64,000 bases of DNA from Sphingomonas bacterium (GTDB lineage: Bacteria; Pseudomonadota; Alphaproteobacteria; Sphingomonadales; Sphingomonadaceae). The DNA is taken from assembly GCA_030149245.1 (NCBI GenBank), contig JASBRX010000016.1, positions 62,001 through 126,000 on the forward strand, written 5' to 3'. This document shows, in pieces, positions 24,855 to 35,321 of this stretch. The notes below the pieces were generated by a model. The model searched no databases. It was not told where the DNA came from and saw nothing but the letters and a program-made list of their open reading frames with translations. A program made the translations under genes and the position numbers. The stretch's first letter is position 1, and each line of letters begins with the position of its first letter.

Positions 24855-26669
24855 CTACTTCACCCCCGCCACCCAATCGTCGATCTTCTTCTCCAGCACC
24901 GGCATCGGCAGCGCGCCGGTGTCCAGCACCGCGGCATGGAAGCCGCGCGGGTCGAACTTCGCGCCCAACGCCGCCTTGGCCTTCGCCTTGGCTTTCAGGA
25001 TCGTCAGCTGCCCGATCTTGTAGGCCAGTGCCTGCCCCGGCATCGCGATATAGCGCTCGACCTCGGCGATCGCGTCGGTGCGCGACATGGGTGAGTTGGT
25101 GACCATGTAATCGATCGCCTTCTTACGGCTCCACCCCTTGGCGTGCAGCCCGCTATCGACCACCAGCCGCATCGCGCGCAGCATCTCGTCGTTCAGGCCG
25201 CCCATGCGCTGATACGGCTCCACCGCGACGCCCAGCTCGGTGTAGAGCGTCTCGGCGTAGAGCGCCCAACCCTCGGCATAGGCGGTGTTGCCGCCGAAGC
25301 GCATGAAGGCGGGTAGCGCCGCATTTTCCTGCGCCAGGCTGATCTGGAAGTGATGCCCCGGCGCGCCTTCGTGCAGGTAGAGCGTCTCCATGCCCCAGGT
25401 GTAGCGCGTGGGCAGGTCGTAGGTGTTGAAGTAGAACACCCCCGGGCGCGACCCGTCCGGCGTTCCGGACGAATAGCTGCCCGCCGCATCGGTCTTTTCG
25501 CGATAGGCGGGAACCGGGCGGATTTCGAGCGGGGTCTTGGGGATCAGCGAGAATTGCTCGGCGATCCGTGCATCGACCCGTTTGCCGATCGCTTCATATC
25601 CGGCACGCAGCGCATCGGCGCTTTCCGGCTGAAACCTTTTGTCGGTGCGCAGGTGCGTGAAGAACTCCTGCAGCGTGCCCGTAAACCCGACCTTGGCCTT
25701 CTGCGCCTCCATCTCCGACAGGATGCGTTTGACCTCCGACAGCCCCAGATCGTGCACATAATCGGCGGTCAGCGGCAGCGTCGTGTTGCTCTCGATCGCA
25801 TAGGCATAGAGCGCCGCCCCGCCCGGTAACGCCGACGTCCCAACGCTGTCGCGCGCGGCGGGGAGATATTCGTTCGCCAGGAAGTCGCGGATCTTCTTGT
25901 GCGCGGGCACGATCACGTCGCGGACCTGCGCGGCATAGGCCGCCTTCAGCCGTGCCTGATCTGCCGCCGAAATGCCTTCGGGGAATTTCTTGACCGGGCC
26001 GTAGAAGACCGATTCCTCCACCCCCTGCGCGATCAGATTGTCGAACTGGCCGATCATGTTGGTGACGACCAGCTTGGGCTGGACGATCCCGCGCTGCATC
26101 CCCTCGCGAAACAGACCGATCACCCGGTCATAGGTCGCGGCATATTGGACGTTGCGCTTCAGGTTATTCTCGTAATCCGCAACCGTCTTGAACGGAGCCG
26201 CGCCCTCGCCCGACGCAAAGCTGGGATAGAATGCCTGGAAGCCGGTGAAATGGTCGATCGGCAGATATTTGCTCACCGCCAAAATCGTGTCGTCGAAGCC
26301 CTTTTGCGTGCGCAGCTGGTCGGCCTCGAACACGTCATAGGCGATTCTGTTGACCGTGGTCAGCTTCGCCCGGTCGATCGTGCGCAGCGCCGCCAGGTCC
26401 GCCGCATTCGCCGCCTTCTCAGCCGCGATGAAGGCGTCCGTGTAATATTCACCGAGCTGGTCGGCATAGCGCAAGTCGCCGCGGAACAGCGCCATCAGCG
26501 GCTGGCGCTTGAGCGACGCCTCGTCGCTGGCGTGGAACAGCGCCTTGAGTTTCGCATCCTCCGTACCCTCGCCGGGCAGTGCCGCCGGGGCGGGCTGCTG
26601 CTGCGCGACGGCTGGGAGTGCGGATACGCCGGCGAGCAGGGCGGCAAGAACAAGCGGAACAGCACGCAT
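24855..26669 (-). CDS. DUF885 family secreted metallohydrolase-like protein
   Basis: A 604-aa protein with a signal peptide (LPAVAQQQ). The DUF885 core is clear: LYLHEGAPGHHFQISLAQE near residue 430 carries the putative metal-binding His-Glu, followed by EGWALYAETL and the C-terminal GQALAYKIGQLTILKAK helix. The family resembles gluzincin carboxypeptidases and probably cleaves periplasmic peptides, but substrates are not established. GAGGAT precedes the ATG on the minus strand. Confidence 0.9.
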   Translation of the reverse strand: MRAVPLVLAALLAGVSALPAVAQQQPAPAALPGEGTEDAKLKALFHASDEASLKRQPLMALFRGDLRYADQLGEYYTDAFIAAEKAANAADLAALRTIDRAKLTTVNRIAYDVFEADQLRTQKGFDDTILAVSKYLPIDHFTGFQAFYPSFASGEGAAPFKTVADYENNLKRNVQYAATYDRVIGLFREGMQRGIVQPKLVVTNMIGQFDNLIAQGVEESVFYGPVKKFPEGISAADQARLKAAYAAQVRDVIVPAHKKIRDFLANEYLPAARDSVGTSALPGGAALYAYAIESNTTLPLTADYVHDLGLSEVKRILSEMEAQKAKVGFTGTLQEFFTHLRTDKRFQPESADALRAGYEAIGKRVDARIAEQFSLIPKTPLEIRPVPAYREKTDAAGSYSSGTPDGSRPGVFYFNTYDLPTRYTWGMETLYLHEGAPGHHFQISLAQENAALPAFMRFGGNTAYAEGWALYAETLYTELGVAVEPYQRMGGLNDEMLRAMRLVVDSGLHAKGWSRKKAIDYMVTNSPMSRTDAIAEVERYIAMPGQALAYKIGQLTILKAKAKAKAALGAKFDPRGFHAAVLDTGALPMPVLEKKIDDWVAGVK

Positions 26670-26733
26670 CGGATATCCTCGGCGATTTGGTGTAATATCC
26701 GGACATTACACCCGCCCGTCGCGCGCGCAAGGT

Positions 26734-26750
26734 TGCACCGCAATCGCGCA
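26734..26750. promoter_or_regulatory. Weak candidate NtrC-type site upstream of glnB
   Basis: TGCACC-N5-CGCGCA resembles the NtrC consensus TGCACC-N5-GGTGCA (10 of 12 fixed positions) and lies about 85 bp upstream of the sigma-54 promoter, a suitable enhancer distance. A related TGCACCGCAG occurs again in the glnB-glnA gap near 27346. No binding evidence. Confidence 0.3.
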
Positions 26751-26790
26751 ATCAACGCGCGCCGCTGCCCATTTGTTAGGCAGTTGTTAA

Positions 26791-27297
<507 letters not shown>

Positions 27298-27425
27298 TCA
27301 CTCCGCAGCGCGCCGAATTGACGCACTGCAAAAATTTCACGAAGCTGCACCGCAGCGCAATATGATTCTCCGCACCTGGGTTTCAACTGGGGCGGATCGG
27401 GACAAAACAGAAAGGGCTTGGTTCC

Positions 27426-28838
27426 ATGGCTAATACCGCCGCCGACATTCTGAAGATGGTCAAGGATCAGGAGATCGAATGGATCGACCTGCGCTTCACC
27501 GACCCCAAGGGCAAGTGGCAGCACCTCACCATGGTCGCCAGCGTGCTGGGCGAGGATGAGCTGACCGACGGCCTGATGTTCGACGGTTCGTCGATCGAGG
27601 GGTGGAAGGCGATCAATGAGTCGGACATGATCCTCAAGCCCGATCTCGACGCGGTTTGGACCGATCCGTTCAGCGCCACCCCGATGCTGATCCTGGTGTG
27701 CGACATCGTCGAACCCTCGACCGGTGAGCTCTACGCCCGCGACCCGCGCTCGACCGCGAAGCGTTCGGAGGCCTATCTCAAGTCGCTCGGTATCGGCGAC
27801 ACCGTCTATGTCGGCCCGGAAGCCGAATTCTTCATGTTCGACGACGTGCGGTTCGAAAACAGCTATGCGACCAGCTATTACGCGATCGACGATGTCGAAC
27901 TGCCCGGCAATTCGGGCAAGGAATATGAGAGCGGCAACCTCGGCCACCGGCCGCGCGCCAAGGGCGGTTACTTCCCCGTCGCGCCGGTCGACAGCGCGGT
28001 CGATATTCGTGGCGAGATGGTTTCGACCATGCTCGAAATGGGCCTGCCCTGCGACAAGCATCACCATGAAGTCGCCGCGGCGCAGCATGAACTCGGCCTG
28101 ACCTTCGGCACGCTGGTCCAGACCGCAGACCGTATGCAGATCTACAAGTACGTCGTGCACCAGGTCGCCCATGCCTATGGCAAGACCGCGACCTTCATGC
28201 CCAAGCCGATCAAGGAAGATAACGGCTCGGGCATGCACACCCATATGTCGATCTGGGACAAGGGCACGCCGCTGTTCGCGGGCAACGGTTATGCCGGCCT
28301 GTCCGACATGTGCCTCTACTTCATCGGCGGCGTGATCAAGCATGCCAAGGCGCTCAACGCCTTCACCAACCCGACCACCAACAGCTACAAGCGCCTGGTG
28401 CCGGGTTACGAAGCCCCGGTGCTGCTCGCTTATTCGAGCCGCAACCGCTCGGCCTCGTGCCGCATCCCCTACGGCGCGGGCAGCAAGGCGAAGCGCGTGG
28501 AGTTCCGCTTCCCGGACGCGCTGGCCAATCCGTATCTCTGCTACGCCGCGCTGCTGATGGCCGGCCTCGACGGCATCCAGAACAAGATCCATCCGGGCGA
28601 CCCGATGGACAAGAACCTGTACGATCTGCCGCCGGAAGAGCTGAGCCTCGTCCCCACCGTGTGCGGCTCGCTGCGCGAAGCGCTCGACAGCCTAGAGGCG
28701 GACATGGACTTCCTGCTCAAGGGCGACGTGTTCAGCAAGGATCAGATCGAAGCCTATATCGAACTGAAGCGCGCCGACGTCGCCCGCTGGGAAATGACGC
28801 CGTCGCCGGTCGAATACGACATGTACTATTCGGCCTGA
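27426..28838 (+). CDS. glnA: Glutamine synthetase, type I
   Basis: A 470-aa GSI enzyme that forms glutamine from glutamate, ammonia and ATP as a dodecamer. Visible signatures are DGSSIEGW near residue 50, the GPEAEFF metal site, the ATP-binding stretch [16 protein letters not shown], and NRSASCRIP. Tyr399 in [10 protein letters not shown] is the adenylylation site that GlnE would modify under P-II control. It follows glnB by 128 nt with no terminator, so both are probably read from the sigma-54 promoter. A terminator follows. Confidence 0.98.
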   Translation: MANTAADILKMVKDQEIEWIDLRFTDPKGKWQHLTMVASVLGEDELTDGLMFDGSSIEGWKAINESDMILKPDLDAVWTDPFSATPMLILVCDIVEPSTGELYARDPRSTAKRSEAYLKSLGIGDTVYVGPEAEFFMFDDVRFENSYATSYYAIDDVELPGNSGKEYESGNLGHRPRAKGGYFPVAPVDSAVDIRGEMVSTMLEMGLPCDKHHHEVAAAQHELGLTFGTLVQTADRMQIYKYVVHQVAHAYGKTATFMPKPIKEDNGSGMHTHMSIWDKGTPLFAGNGYAGLSDMCLYFIGGVIKHAKALNAFTNPTTNSYKRLVPGYEAPVLLAYSSRNRSASCRIPYGAGSKAKRVEFRFPDALANPYLCYAALLMAGLDGIQNKIHPGDPMDKNLYDLPPEELSLVPTVCGSLREALDSLEADMDFLLKGDVFSKDQIEAYIELKRADVARWEMTPSPVEYDMYYSA

Positions 28839-28884
28839 TCAGCCGGACCTTCGTCGCCGCTTCGGGGGAGGCGGCGTCGAACAG

Positions 28885-28917
28885 CAACGCCCGGGTCGAA
28901 AGACCCGGGCGTTTTTT
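28885..28917 (+). terminator. Rho-independent terminator of glnBA
   Basis: AACGCCCGGGTC pairs with GACCCGGGCGTT around a GAAA tetraloop and runs into six T. Confidence 0.95.
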
Positions 28918-29026
28918 CGTGGTGACGCGGGACGACCCGCCGAATTTCGTTTCGCATGACGATCATTTGCAGCATGATCGATCCAAAGCAGGGTCACGCC
29001 CCCACCCGCTCAAGTTGGAGACGATG

Positions 29027-29368
29027 ATGTCAGATCCGAAGCCACCGCTCCCGCCGCTCCCTGACCGGCTTTCCGCGATCAACACCCCGGTTCCGAATGA
29101 CATTCTCAGCGCCCAGCTCGGCGCGGCGGCCAACATCGCCGCTCAATCTGCACATCAGTCCGCGATTGAGGCCGCGAGCTTGGCAACGCAGCCCAGTATC
29201 GCGGTGTCGTTCCGCACGATGGGGATTGAGACGACATATTTTACCCCCGACGCGGAGGGTCACGTGCGGGTAGAGGTCAACGCCCTCGGAGAGCCCGCCC
29301 CTCAGCCCGCTACTCCTGCGGCAACGCCAAATCCCAATCCCACGACGCCTAAAGGACCCAGGCGCTGA
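29027..29368 (+). CDS. Small hypothetical protein
   Basis: A 113-aa protein (MSDPKPPLPPLPDRLSAINTP) with GGAG 6 nt before the ATG; a second ATG one codon earlier is too close to it. N- and C-termini are Pro-rich, the middle is a helix (AQLGAAANIAAQSAHQSAIEAASLA) followed by a short beta part (SVSFRTMGIETTYF-like). No signal peptide or known domain. Expression is plausible from the ribosome site, but homology is unknown. Confidence 0.6.
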   Translation: MSDPKPPLPPLPDRLSAINTPVPNDILSAQLGAAANIAAQSAHQSAIEAASLATQPSIAVSFRTMGIETTYFTPDAEGHVRVEVNALGEPAPQPATPAATPNPNPTTPKGPRR

Positions 29369-29425
29369 CCGCACGGCAGCCGCAAAAACGGTCGCCGACG
29401 TTTCCCTAACCGTTACCTCCGCGCA

Positions 29426-29443
29426 ACGTCACGCAAGAGTCAT
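29426..29443 (+). promoter_or_regulatory. Candidate Pho box upstream of the TonB receptor-phytase operon
   Basis: Two GTCA cores 11 bp apart (ACGTCAC-N4-GAGTCAT) resemble the PhoB direct repeat CTGTCAT-N4-CTGTCAT. It lies about 90 bp before the receptor start. The fit outside the cores is weak; the phytase downstream makes phosphate control plausible. Confidence 0.35.
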
Positions 29444-29530
29444 CGTTCCGCCACCGTCCTGAAACCCAACTCACGCGGAACTGACACGCACGTCACCTAG
29501 GCGCGCCCTCGACTCATCTCGGGGGACACA

Positions 29531-31870
29531 ATGAAATCGATTCTCACGTCGCTGGCTGGTGCCAGCATCGCCACCATCGCGCTCGCGACGGCATCGCCCG
29601 CGCTGGCGCAGGACGCCCCCACCGCCGCTGACGAAGGCATCGAGACCGCCGAGGAAATCGTGGTCAAGGGCACCATCGCCTATCGCAACCGCAGCGAAGG
29701 CGCCGAGCCCGAGCTGGTCTATGACCAGGACTTCTTCCAGCGCTTCGAACCGCTGACCGCGGGTGACGCCCTGAAGCGCGTCCCGTCGGTGACCTTCCTG
29801 TCCGACGTGATCGAGAGCGACGGCGCGCGCCTGCGCGGCCTCGACCCCGGCTATACCCAGATCCTGATCAACGGCGAAAAGGTGCCCGGCACCAATGCCG
29901 ACCGCAGCTTCTTCCTCGACCGCATCCCGGCCGAGCTGGTCAAGCAGGTCGAGATCGTCCGCTCCTCCTCCGCCCGCCGCACCGGCGACGCGGTCGCGGG
30001 CACGCTCAACATCGTGCTGCGTGACGGCTATCAGCTCGACGGCGGCTATATCCGCGGCGGCGCGCTCTTCTTCGACGACGGCAAGGTCAAGCCGAGCATC
30101 GGCGCAGTATTCGGCACCGAAGTCGGCCCGGGCCGCCTGCTGATCGGCGCGAACCTTCAGGGCCGCTACAACCCCAAAAAGAAGTTCAGCCTGCGCTACG
30201 GCGAATCGCCCGAAAATGATGCCAACTACACCGCCGACTTCGACAATCGCGAAGACCAGTCGGACGTCCGCAACGGCACCGACTACGCGCTCAACGCCAG
30301 CTATTCGATCGATACCGAAACGACCGACTTCGAACTGTCGGGCTTCTGGGTTCACACCGACCGGCTCGAGACCGAGCGCTCGTTCGAATATGGCACCCTG
30401 ACCGGCTCGGGCGGCTCGGTCCGCAACGGCGCAGGCGGCAACCTGTTGGTCGACAATTCGAACATCAACAACATCCTTCAGTACAATTACAGCCTCGCCG
30501 CCAAGGTCAGCCATGAATGGGCCGCGGGCGAGACCAAGCTGAAGGCCGGCTTCGCCAAGTTCATCGACGACCAGTGGGAAACCGAAAACGAGATCGAATT
30601 CGACCGTTCGGCCCCGCGCTTCACCGGCGACCGCTTCGACACGCGCATCGTCGACCAGGAGCTGTCGTTCGGGCTGGAGCACAAGGTGCCCGCCGGTGAA
30701 GGCTTCGATATCGTGTTCGGCGGCTTCTATCAGGACAAGGACCGCGACACCCGCATCGTCGAGGCGACGCGCCAGCGCTTCAACCTGCCGACCTCGCTCC
30801 ACACCGGCTACAGCCAGTTCTCGGGCAGCCCCGAGAGCTTCGTCGGCGAGTTCGGCGGCTTCGCGCCCGTCCTTGGCGGCTTCAGCACGATCGAGGAACA
30901 GCGCAAGGATCTGTTCGCGCTGGTCGAGGGCAAGTCGGGCGCGATCAAGTGGGAAGTCGGCGTGCGTTGGGAAAACACCAATGTCGCGATCCGCGATCTG
31001 GCGCCGGGCGGGGTCAGCATCGACACCGACTACAACCACCTCCTGCCCAGCGCTTCGGCCAAGATCGAGCTGGGCGATGGCCGCGTCACCATCTCGGGTG
31101 CGCGCACCGTGCGTCGCCCGCGCTTCGATGACGCGTCGCCCGTCCTGCTTGAGGAAGAACTGGGCGACAACGACTTCCTCGGCAATCCGCTGCTCAAGCC
31201 GGAATCGGCGTGGGGCGCGGACCTTGGCTATGAACATCGCCTTGGCCGCACCGGCGTGATCGGCGTCAACGTCTTCTACCGCCGCATCACCGACCTGATC
31301 GAGCTGGCCAACACCGGCGTCCCCGGCGCAGCCGACGATCCCACGGGCGACCGCACCTGGGTCTATCAGCCGCGCAACACCGGCGACGGGTCGGTCTATG
31401 GCGTCGAATTTGACCTGTCGACCAGCCTTGGCTTCCTCGGCCTGCCCGACACCGGCATCTTCGGCAATCTGTCGCTGCTGGAAAGCGATATCACCGACGA
31501 ACTGGGCGAGCGCCGCTTCAACGGCCAGTCGAACATCGTGTATAATTTCGGCTTCATCCAGGACATCCCCAGCTTCGGCGCGGCGTTCGGCGCGACCTAT
31601 CGCAAGCAGGGCGCGGCCTATGACCGCTTCGTCGCCGAAGAAGTGCGCACCACCTATGGCGCGGACCTCGAAATCTTCGTTGAGAAGCGCTTTGGCAAGC
31701 GGTTCACGATCCGTGCGGTCGGCTCCAACCTGCTCGACGGCGCCAAGGCGGAGAGCTTCAACAAGTTCAACACCACGCAGGATCAGATCGATCGCAATTT
31801 CGACGAATATGAGCTCGAAAGCGAAACCGCTGGTCCGGTGTTCCAGGTCATGGCACGTCTCGCCTTCTGA
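29531..31870 (+). CDS. TonB-dependent outer-membrane receptor, phytase-linked
   Basis: A 779-aa protein with signal peptide (TASPALAQDA), a short TonB-box-like segment (AEEIVVKG), a plug domain (GDALKRVPSVTFLSD, then RGLDPGYTQILINGEKVPG and RRTGDAVAGTLNIVLRDGY) and a beta-barrel ending in LAF, the usual C-terminal Phe. Energy comes from TonB-ExbBD. Its stop overlaps the phytase ATG by one base (TGATG), so the two are coupled. Beta-propeller phytases are known to pair with such receptors, suggesting import of phytate, its iron complex or breakdown products. Confidence 0.94.
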   Translation: MKSILTSLAGASIATIALATASPALAQDAPTAADEGIETAEEIVVKGTIAYRNRSEGAEPELVYDQDFFQRFEPLTAGDALKRVPSVTFLSDVIESDGARLRGLDPGYTQILINGEKVPGTNADRSFFLDRIPAELVKQVEIVRSSSARRTGDAVAGTLNIVLRDGYQLDGGYIRGGALFFDDGKVKPSIGAVFGTEVGPGRLLIGANLQGRYNPKKKFSLRYGESPENDANYTADFDNREDQSDVRNGTDYALNASYSIDTETTDFELSGFWVHTDRLETERSFEYGTLTGSGGSVRNGAGGNLLVDNSNINNILQYNYSLAAKVSHEWAAGETKLKAGFAKFIDDQWETENEIEFDRSAPRFTGDRFDTRIVDQELSFGLEHKVPAGEGFDIVFGGFYQDKDRDTRIVEATRQRFNLPTSLHTGYSQFSGSPESFVGEFGGFAPVLGGFSTIEEQRKDLFALVEGKSGAIKWEVGVRWENTNVAIRDLAPGGVSIDTDYNHLLPSASAKIELGDGRVTISGARTVRRPRFDDASPVLLEEELGDNDFLGNPLLKPESAWGADLGYEHRLGRTGVIGVNVFYRRITDLIELANTGVPGAADDPTGDRTWVYQPRNTGDGSVYGVEFDLSTSLGFLGLPDTGIFGNLSLLESDITDELGERRFNGQSNIVYNFGFIQDIPSFGAAFGATYRKQGAAYDRFVAEEVRTTYGADLEIFVEKRFGKRFTIRAVGSNLLDGAKAESFNKFNTTQDQIDRNFDEYELESETAGPVFQVMARLAF

Positions 31871-32919
31871 TGATCAAGTACCTCACCCTTGCCCTGCTGC
31901 CATTGCTGGCAGCAGGTTGTGCGACCACCGGGCGTCAAGTCCCGGTGGTCCCCACCACCCCCGCCGCCAGCGTGCAGGCGCGCGGAGAGACCGATGCGGT
32001 CGGCACTGCCAACGCCGATGCGGCGGACGATCCCGCGATCTGGCGCAATCCGGCGGACCCCGCCGCGAGCCTGATCGTCGGCACCGACAAGAAGGCCGGG
32101 CTGCACATCTATGACCTGACCGGCAAGGACCGGTTCTTCATCGACGCGGGTCAGGTCAACAATGTCGACCTCAAGGACATGGGGCCGCTCGGCATCATCG
32201 TCGCAGCGAGCGACCGCAACGACCGCAAGAATGCCAAGCTCGCGCTGTTCCGGCTGGACACCGCGGCGGTGAAGCTGATCCCGCTCGGGACCGTCCCGGT
32301 CGGCGCCGGCGAAGCCTATGGCGTCTGCCTGATGGCAGTCGGCACCACGCTCCACGCGTTCAACGTGATCAAGGACGGCACGATCCGTCAGGTCGCGCTC
32401 GACCTGTCTGGCACCGCCCCCACGGGCACGATCGTGCGCACGATGAAGCTCGCCACGCAGTCGGAAGGCTGCGCCGCCGACGACCGCACCCAGCGGCTCT
32501 ATGTCGGCGAGGAAAATGTCGGCCTGTGGCGCTTCGACGCCCGTGCCGATGGCCCGGTCGCCGGCACGCTGATCGCGCCCGCCGACGGACAAAAGCTGGT
32601 GATCGATGTCGAGGGCGTGACCCTTGCGCCCGAAGGCACCGGCAATGGCGGCTATGTGATCGTCTCCAGCCAAGGCGACCACGCCTACACCGTCTATCGC
32701 CTGTCCGACGATTCCTATGTCGGTCGCTTCCGGATCGCCGCGGGCAGCACCATTGGCGCTACGGAAGAAACCGACGGGATCGACTTCGCTCCCGGCGATT
32801 TCGGTCCCAACTATCCCGGCGGCCTGTTCGTGGCGCAGGACGGCTACAATCCGCCCAAGGCCCAGAACTTCAAATATGTCGCCTGGGCCGACATCAAGGC
32901 GGCGCTGGGGATCCAATAA
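31870..32919 (+). CDS. Beta-propeller phytase, lipoprotein
   Basis: A 349-aa lipoprotein (LLAAGC, lipidation at Cys17). The family start DAADDPAIWRNPADPAASLIVGTDKKAGL, the VNNVDL and LFRLDTAAVKLIPLG blades, SEGCAADDRTQRLYVGEENVGLWRF and IDVEGVTL are diagnostic for calcium-dependent beta-propeller phytases that release phosphate from myo-inositol hexakisphosphate. The lipid anchor would place it in the periplasm or at the outer membrane, next to the receptor encoded just upstream. Length matches the family. Confidence 0.95.
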   Translation: MIKYLTLALLPLLAAGCATTGRQVPVVPTTPAASVQARGETDAVGTANADAADDPAIWRNPADPAASLIVGTDKKAGLHIYDLTGKDRFFIDAGQVNNVDLKDMGPLGIIVAASDRNDRKNAKLALFRLDTAAVKLIPLGTVPVGAGEAYGVCLMAVGTTLHAFNVIKDGTIRQVALDLSGTAPTGTIVRTMKLATQSEGCAADDRTQRLYVGEENVGLWRFDARADGPVAGTLIAPADGQKLVIDVEGVTLAPEGTGNGGYVIVSSQGDHAYTVYRLSDDSYVGRFRIAAGSTIGATEETDGIDFAPGDFGPNYPGGLFVAQDGYNPPKAQNFKYVAWADIKAALGIQ

Positions 32920-33072
32920 CGTCGACTTGCAGGGCATTTCGCGGCACAAAGCGACACCCCGGTTAAGACCGGTGGCGCGTTGTGCCGCTACATGTTCGCT
33001 TTGGAAATTTCGGCGCTCCAACAGCAATTCCATACCGCACATTCGAACTCCGCTGCGGCTGGTGGAACCTGG

Positions 33073-33864
33073 TCAGTCGCTCCAGTCGCTCAGGTCCGCC
33101 GTTTCGAGCGTTGCCCGCAGCGCCGGATAATCGTGATCGATCACCGCAAGGGTCTTGCGAAACACCCCGCGCAGATAATCCTTCAGTTCGGCTTCGGCAT
33201 CCGCCGCCTCGGCCCCCGCCATCCGCACGAATATCGCCAGCGCCGCGGTCAGCGCCTCCTCGCTCAGATACCCCTGCCGCCGCATTTCCCAGCCCTGTTC
33301 GCCATCGCGCTGGAATTGCGCGAAATTCTTCGCGCCATTGGCCATGAACACGCCAAAGCCCAGGAACACCGCCGCGACATCGGTGGCATGTTCCTCCAGC
33401 GCTGCGCCGCCCGGCGGCATGCTGCCATCGGCGTGGATCAGATAGTGCGACAGCTCATGCGCGAAGGTCGCGACGAGATCGGCCGGTCGCGCGAGCGCCG
33501 AGGGGTTGTAGGTGATGACCACCCGCTCGCCGTCATGGCCGAACGTCCCGCCCGGCGGGCTGTAGTCGTGCTTCAGCGCATGGCCCGGCGCGACCCAGGT
33601 CTCGCGCTCCCCCTCGCCCGGCACCAGCGCGCAATCCCATTCCGCCATGCCGGCATGCGCGCGGACCTGCTCAAACAGCTCGACCGCGCGATCATGTCCC
33701 TCCGCCACACTGGTCGGGAAGAAATCGCGGGTCGGCAGGATCAGCACCGCGTCGCGATACGCCTTGTCGCGATCGACCGTCTGGATCAGCCAGGCAAAGG
33801 TGGCGAGCAGCCATTCGAACTCGTCACGGTCGATCGGCAGCTTCGGCCCAAACCATCGAAACAT
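33073..33864 (-). CDS. Hypothetical protein with HExxH metalloprotease-like motif
   Basis: About 263 aa, no signal peptide. The stretch LVATFAHELSHYLIHADG near residue 135 contains HELSH, matching the HExxH zinc motif, and an ALEEHATDVAAVFLGFG segment 25 residues later could supply the third ligand, as in neutral metallopeptidases. Upstream parts (FGHDGERVVITYNPSALARP) resemble minimal peptidase folds. A GTG six bases upstream is an alternative start; GGGGG suits the ATG. Substrate unknown. Confidence 0.75.
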   Translation of the reverse strand: MFRWFGPKLPIDRDEFEWLLATFAWLIQTVDRDKAYRDAVLILPTRDFFPTSVAEGHDRAVELFEQVRAHAGMAEWDCALVPGEGERETWVAPGHALKHDYSPPGGTFGHDGERVVITYNPSALARPADLVATFAHELSHYLIHADGSMPPGGAALEEHATDVAAVFLGFGVFMANGAKNFAQFQRDGEQGWEMRRQGYLSEEALTAALAIFVRMAGAEAADAEAELKDYLRGVFRKTLAVIDHDYPALRATLETADLSDWSD

Positions 33865-33990
33865 CGGCACCCCCGCGCACCGATCTAACGCGCGCGCGGC
33901 CAGTTACCATCCTGTTTGGAGGCAATTTCATCCAAAATGAAGCATTGGCCCGGCCTTGCCGTGCGCAGCCCAAGCGGCTTTACTGGCGGC

Positions 33991-35286
33991 ATGTTTCGCG
34001 CCCTCGCCCCGCTCGCCCTGCTCCTCGCCGCCCCCGCCGCCGCGCAGTCCCCCGCCGAACAGAAGATGGCATCGACCATCGCGGCGGAGACTGAGCGCCA
34101 CGTCGCGCTGCTGGAGCAGCTGGTCAACCAGAACTCGGGCTCGCTCAACATCGATGGCGTGACCAAGGTTGGCGCAATGGTGCGCGCCGAACTGGAGCCA
34201 TTGGGCTTCGCGGTCGAGTGGATCGACATGAAGGAAACCGGCCGCGCCGGACATCTGGTCGCGACGCACAAAGGCAATGGCAAGGGCAAGCGCATCCTGC
34301 TGATTGCGCATCTCGACACGGTGTTCGAGCCGGAATCGCCCTTCCAGAAGTTTGTCCGCGACGGCGACCGCGCGACCGGCCCCGGCATCGGCGATGACAA
34401 GGGCGGGATCGTTGTCATCATCGCCGCGATGCGCGCGATGCAGGCAGCGGGAACCCTTAAACAGGCCGACATCAAGATCGTGCTGACCGGCGATGAAGAG
34501 CGCACCGGCAGCCCACTCGCCATCGCCCGGCGCGACCTGATCGCGGCGGGAAAATGGGCCGATGTCGCGCTGGAATATGAAAATCTCGCGCGCGAGGATG
34601 GCAAGGACACCGGCACGGTCGCGCGCCGCAGCTCGACCAACTGGACGCTTCGCACCACCGGCAAGACCGGGCACAGCAGCGGCGTGTTCGGTGCCTCGCT
34701 CGGCTATGGCGCGGCTTATGAACTGGCGCGCATCCTCGACGAATTCCGCCGTACCCTTCCCGAGCAGAACCTGACCTTCAACGTCGGTGTGATGGCCGCC
34801 GGCACCCCCGCGACGCTGGCGGACAATAATTATCAGGTGAGCGCGGGCGGCAAGACCAACATCGTCGCTGCCGAGGCTGTCGCCCGCGGCGACCTGCGCG
34901 CGCTGACGCCGGAGCAGGAGGCCAAGACCCGCGCCGCGATGCAGGCGATTGTGGCGAAGAATCTGCCCGGCACCACCGCCAGCCTCGACTTTCAGGAAGG
35001 CTATCCCCCGATGGCCCCAACCGATGGCAACCGCGCGCTGCTGGCCAAGCTCAATGCGGTGAACCGCGACCTGAAGCTCCCCGAAATGGCCGAAATGGAC
35101 CCCGCCCGGCGCGGCGCCGCCGACAGCGCGTTCGTGGCGGCGGATGTCGACACGCTCGCAGGCCTTGGCGTCGCAGGCGGCAACGCGCATGCCGAGGGCG
35201 AATGGGTCGATCTCAAATCGATCCCGCTCCAGGCGCTGCGCAGCGCCGCCTTCATCACCCGGTTGAGCCGCGAAAAGCGCAACTGA
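33991..35286 (+). CDS. M20 family metallopeptidase (glutamate carboxypeptidase-like), secreted
   Basis: A 431-aa protein with signal peptide (MFRALAPLALLLAAPAAAQS). Metal-site motifs of M20 are present: LIAHLDTVFE (His and catalytic Asp near residue 92), GIGDDKGG (bridging Asp), TGDEERTG (catalytic Glu pair) and a later GKTGHSSGVFG dimerisation-domain His. The close relatives are glutamate carboxypeptidases such as CPG2, which release C-terminal Glu. The ATG after the in-frame upstream part is chosen because it begins the signal peptide. Confidence 0.92.
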   Translation: MFRALAPLALLLAAPAAAQSPAEQKMASTIAAETERHVALLEQLVNQNSGSLNIDGVTKVGAMVRAELEPLGFAVEWIDMKETGRAGHLVATHKGNGKGKRILLIAHLDTVFEPESPFQKFVRDGDRATGPGIGDDKGGIVVIIAAMRAMQAAGTLKQADIKIVLTGDEERTGSPLAIARRDLIAAGKWADVALEYENLAREDGKDTGTVARRSSTNWTLRTTGKTGHSSGVFGASLGYGAAYELARILDEFRRTLPEQNLTFNVGVMAAGTPATLADNNYQVSAGGKTNIVAAEAVARGDLRALTPEQEAKTRAAMQAIVAKNLPGTTASLDFQEGYPPMAPTDGNRALLAKLNAVNRDLKLPEMAEMDPARRGAADSAFVAADVDTLAGLGVAGGNAHAEGEWVDLKSIPLQALRSAAFITRLSREKRN

Positions 35287-35321
35287 CGGAACGCTTTAGC
35301 ATCCCCGCGCGTCATGCGGAG

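Noticed and set aside
29471..31237. 588-aa open frame antisense to the phytase-linked receptor
   Set aside because: Same antisense artefact; the sense strand has signal peptide, plug and barrel.
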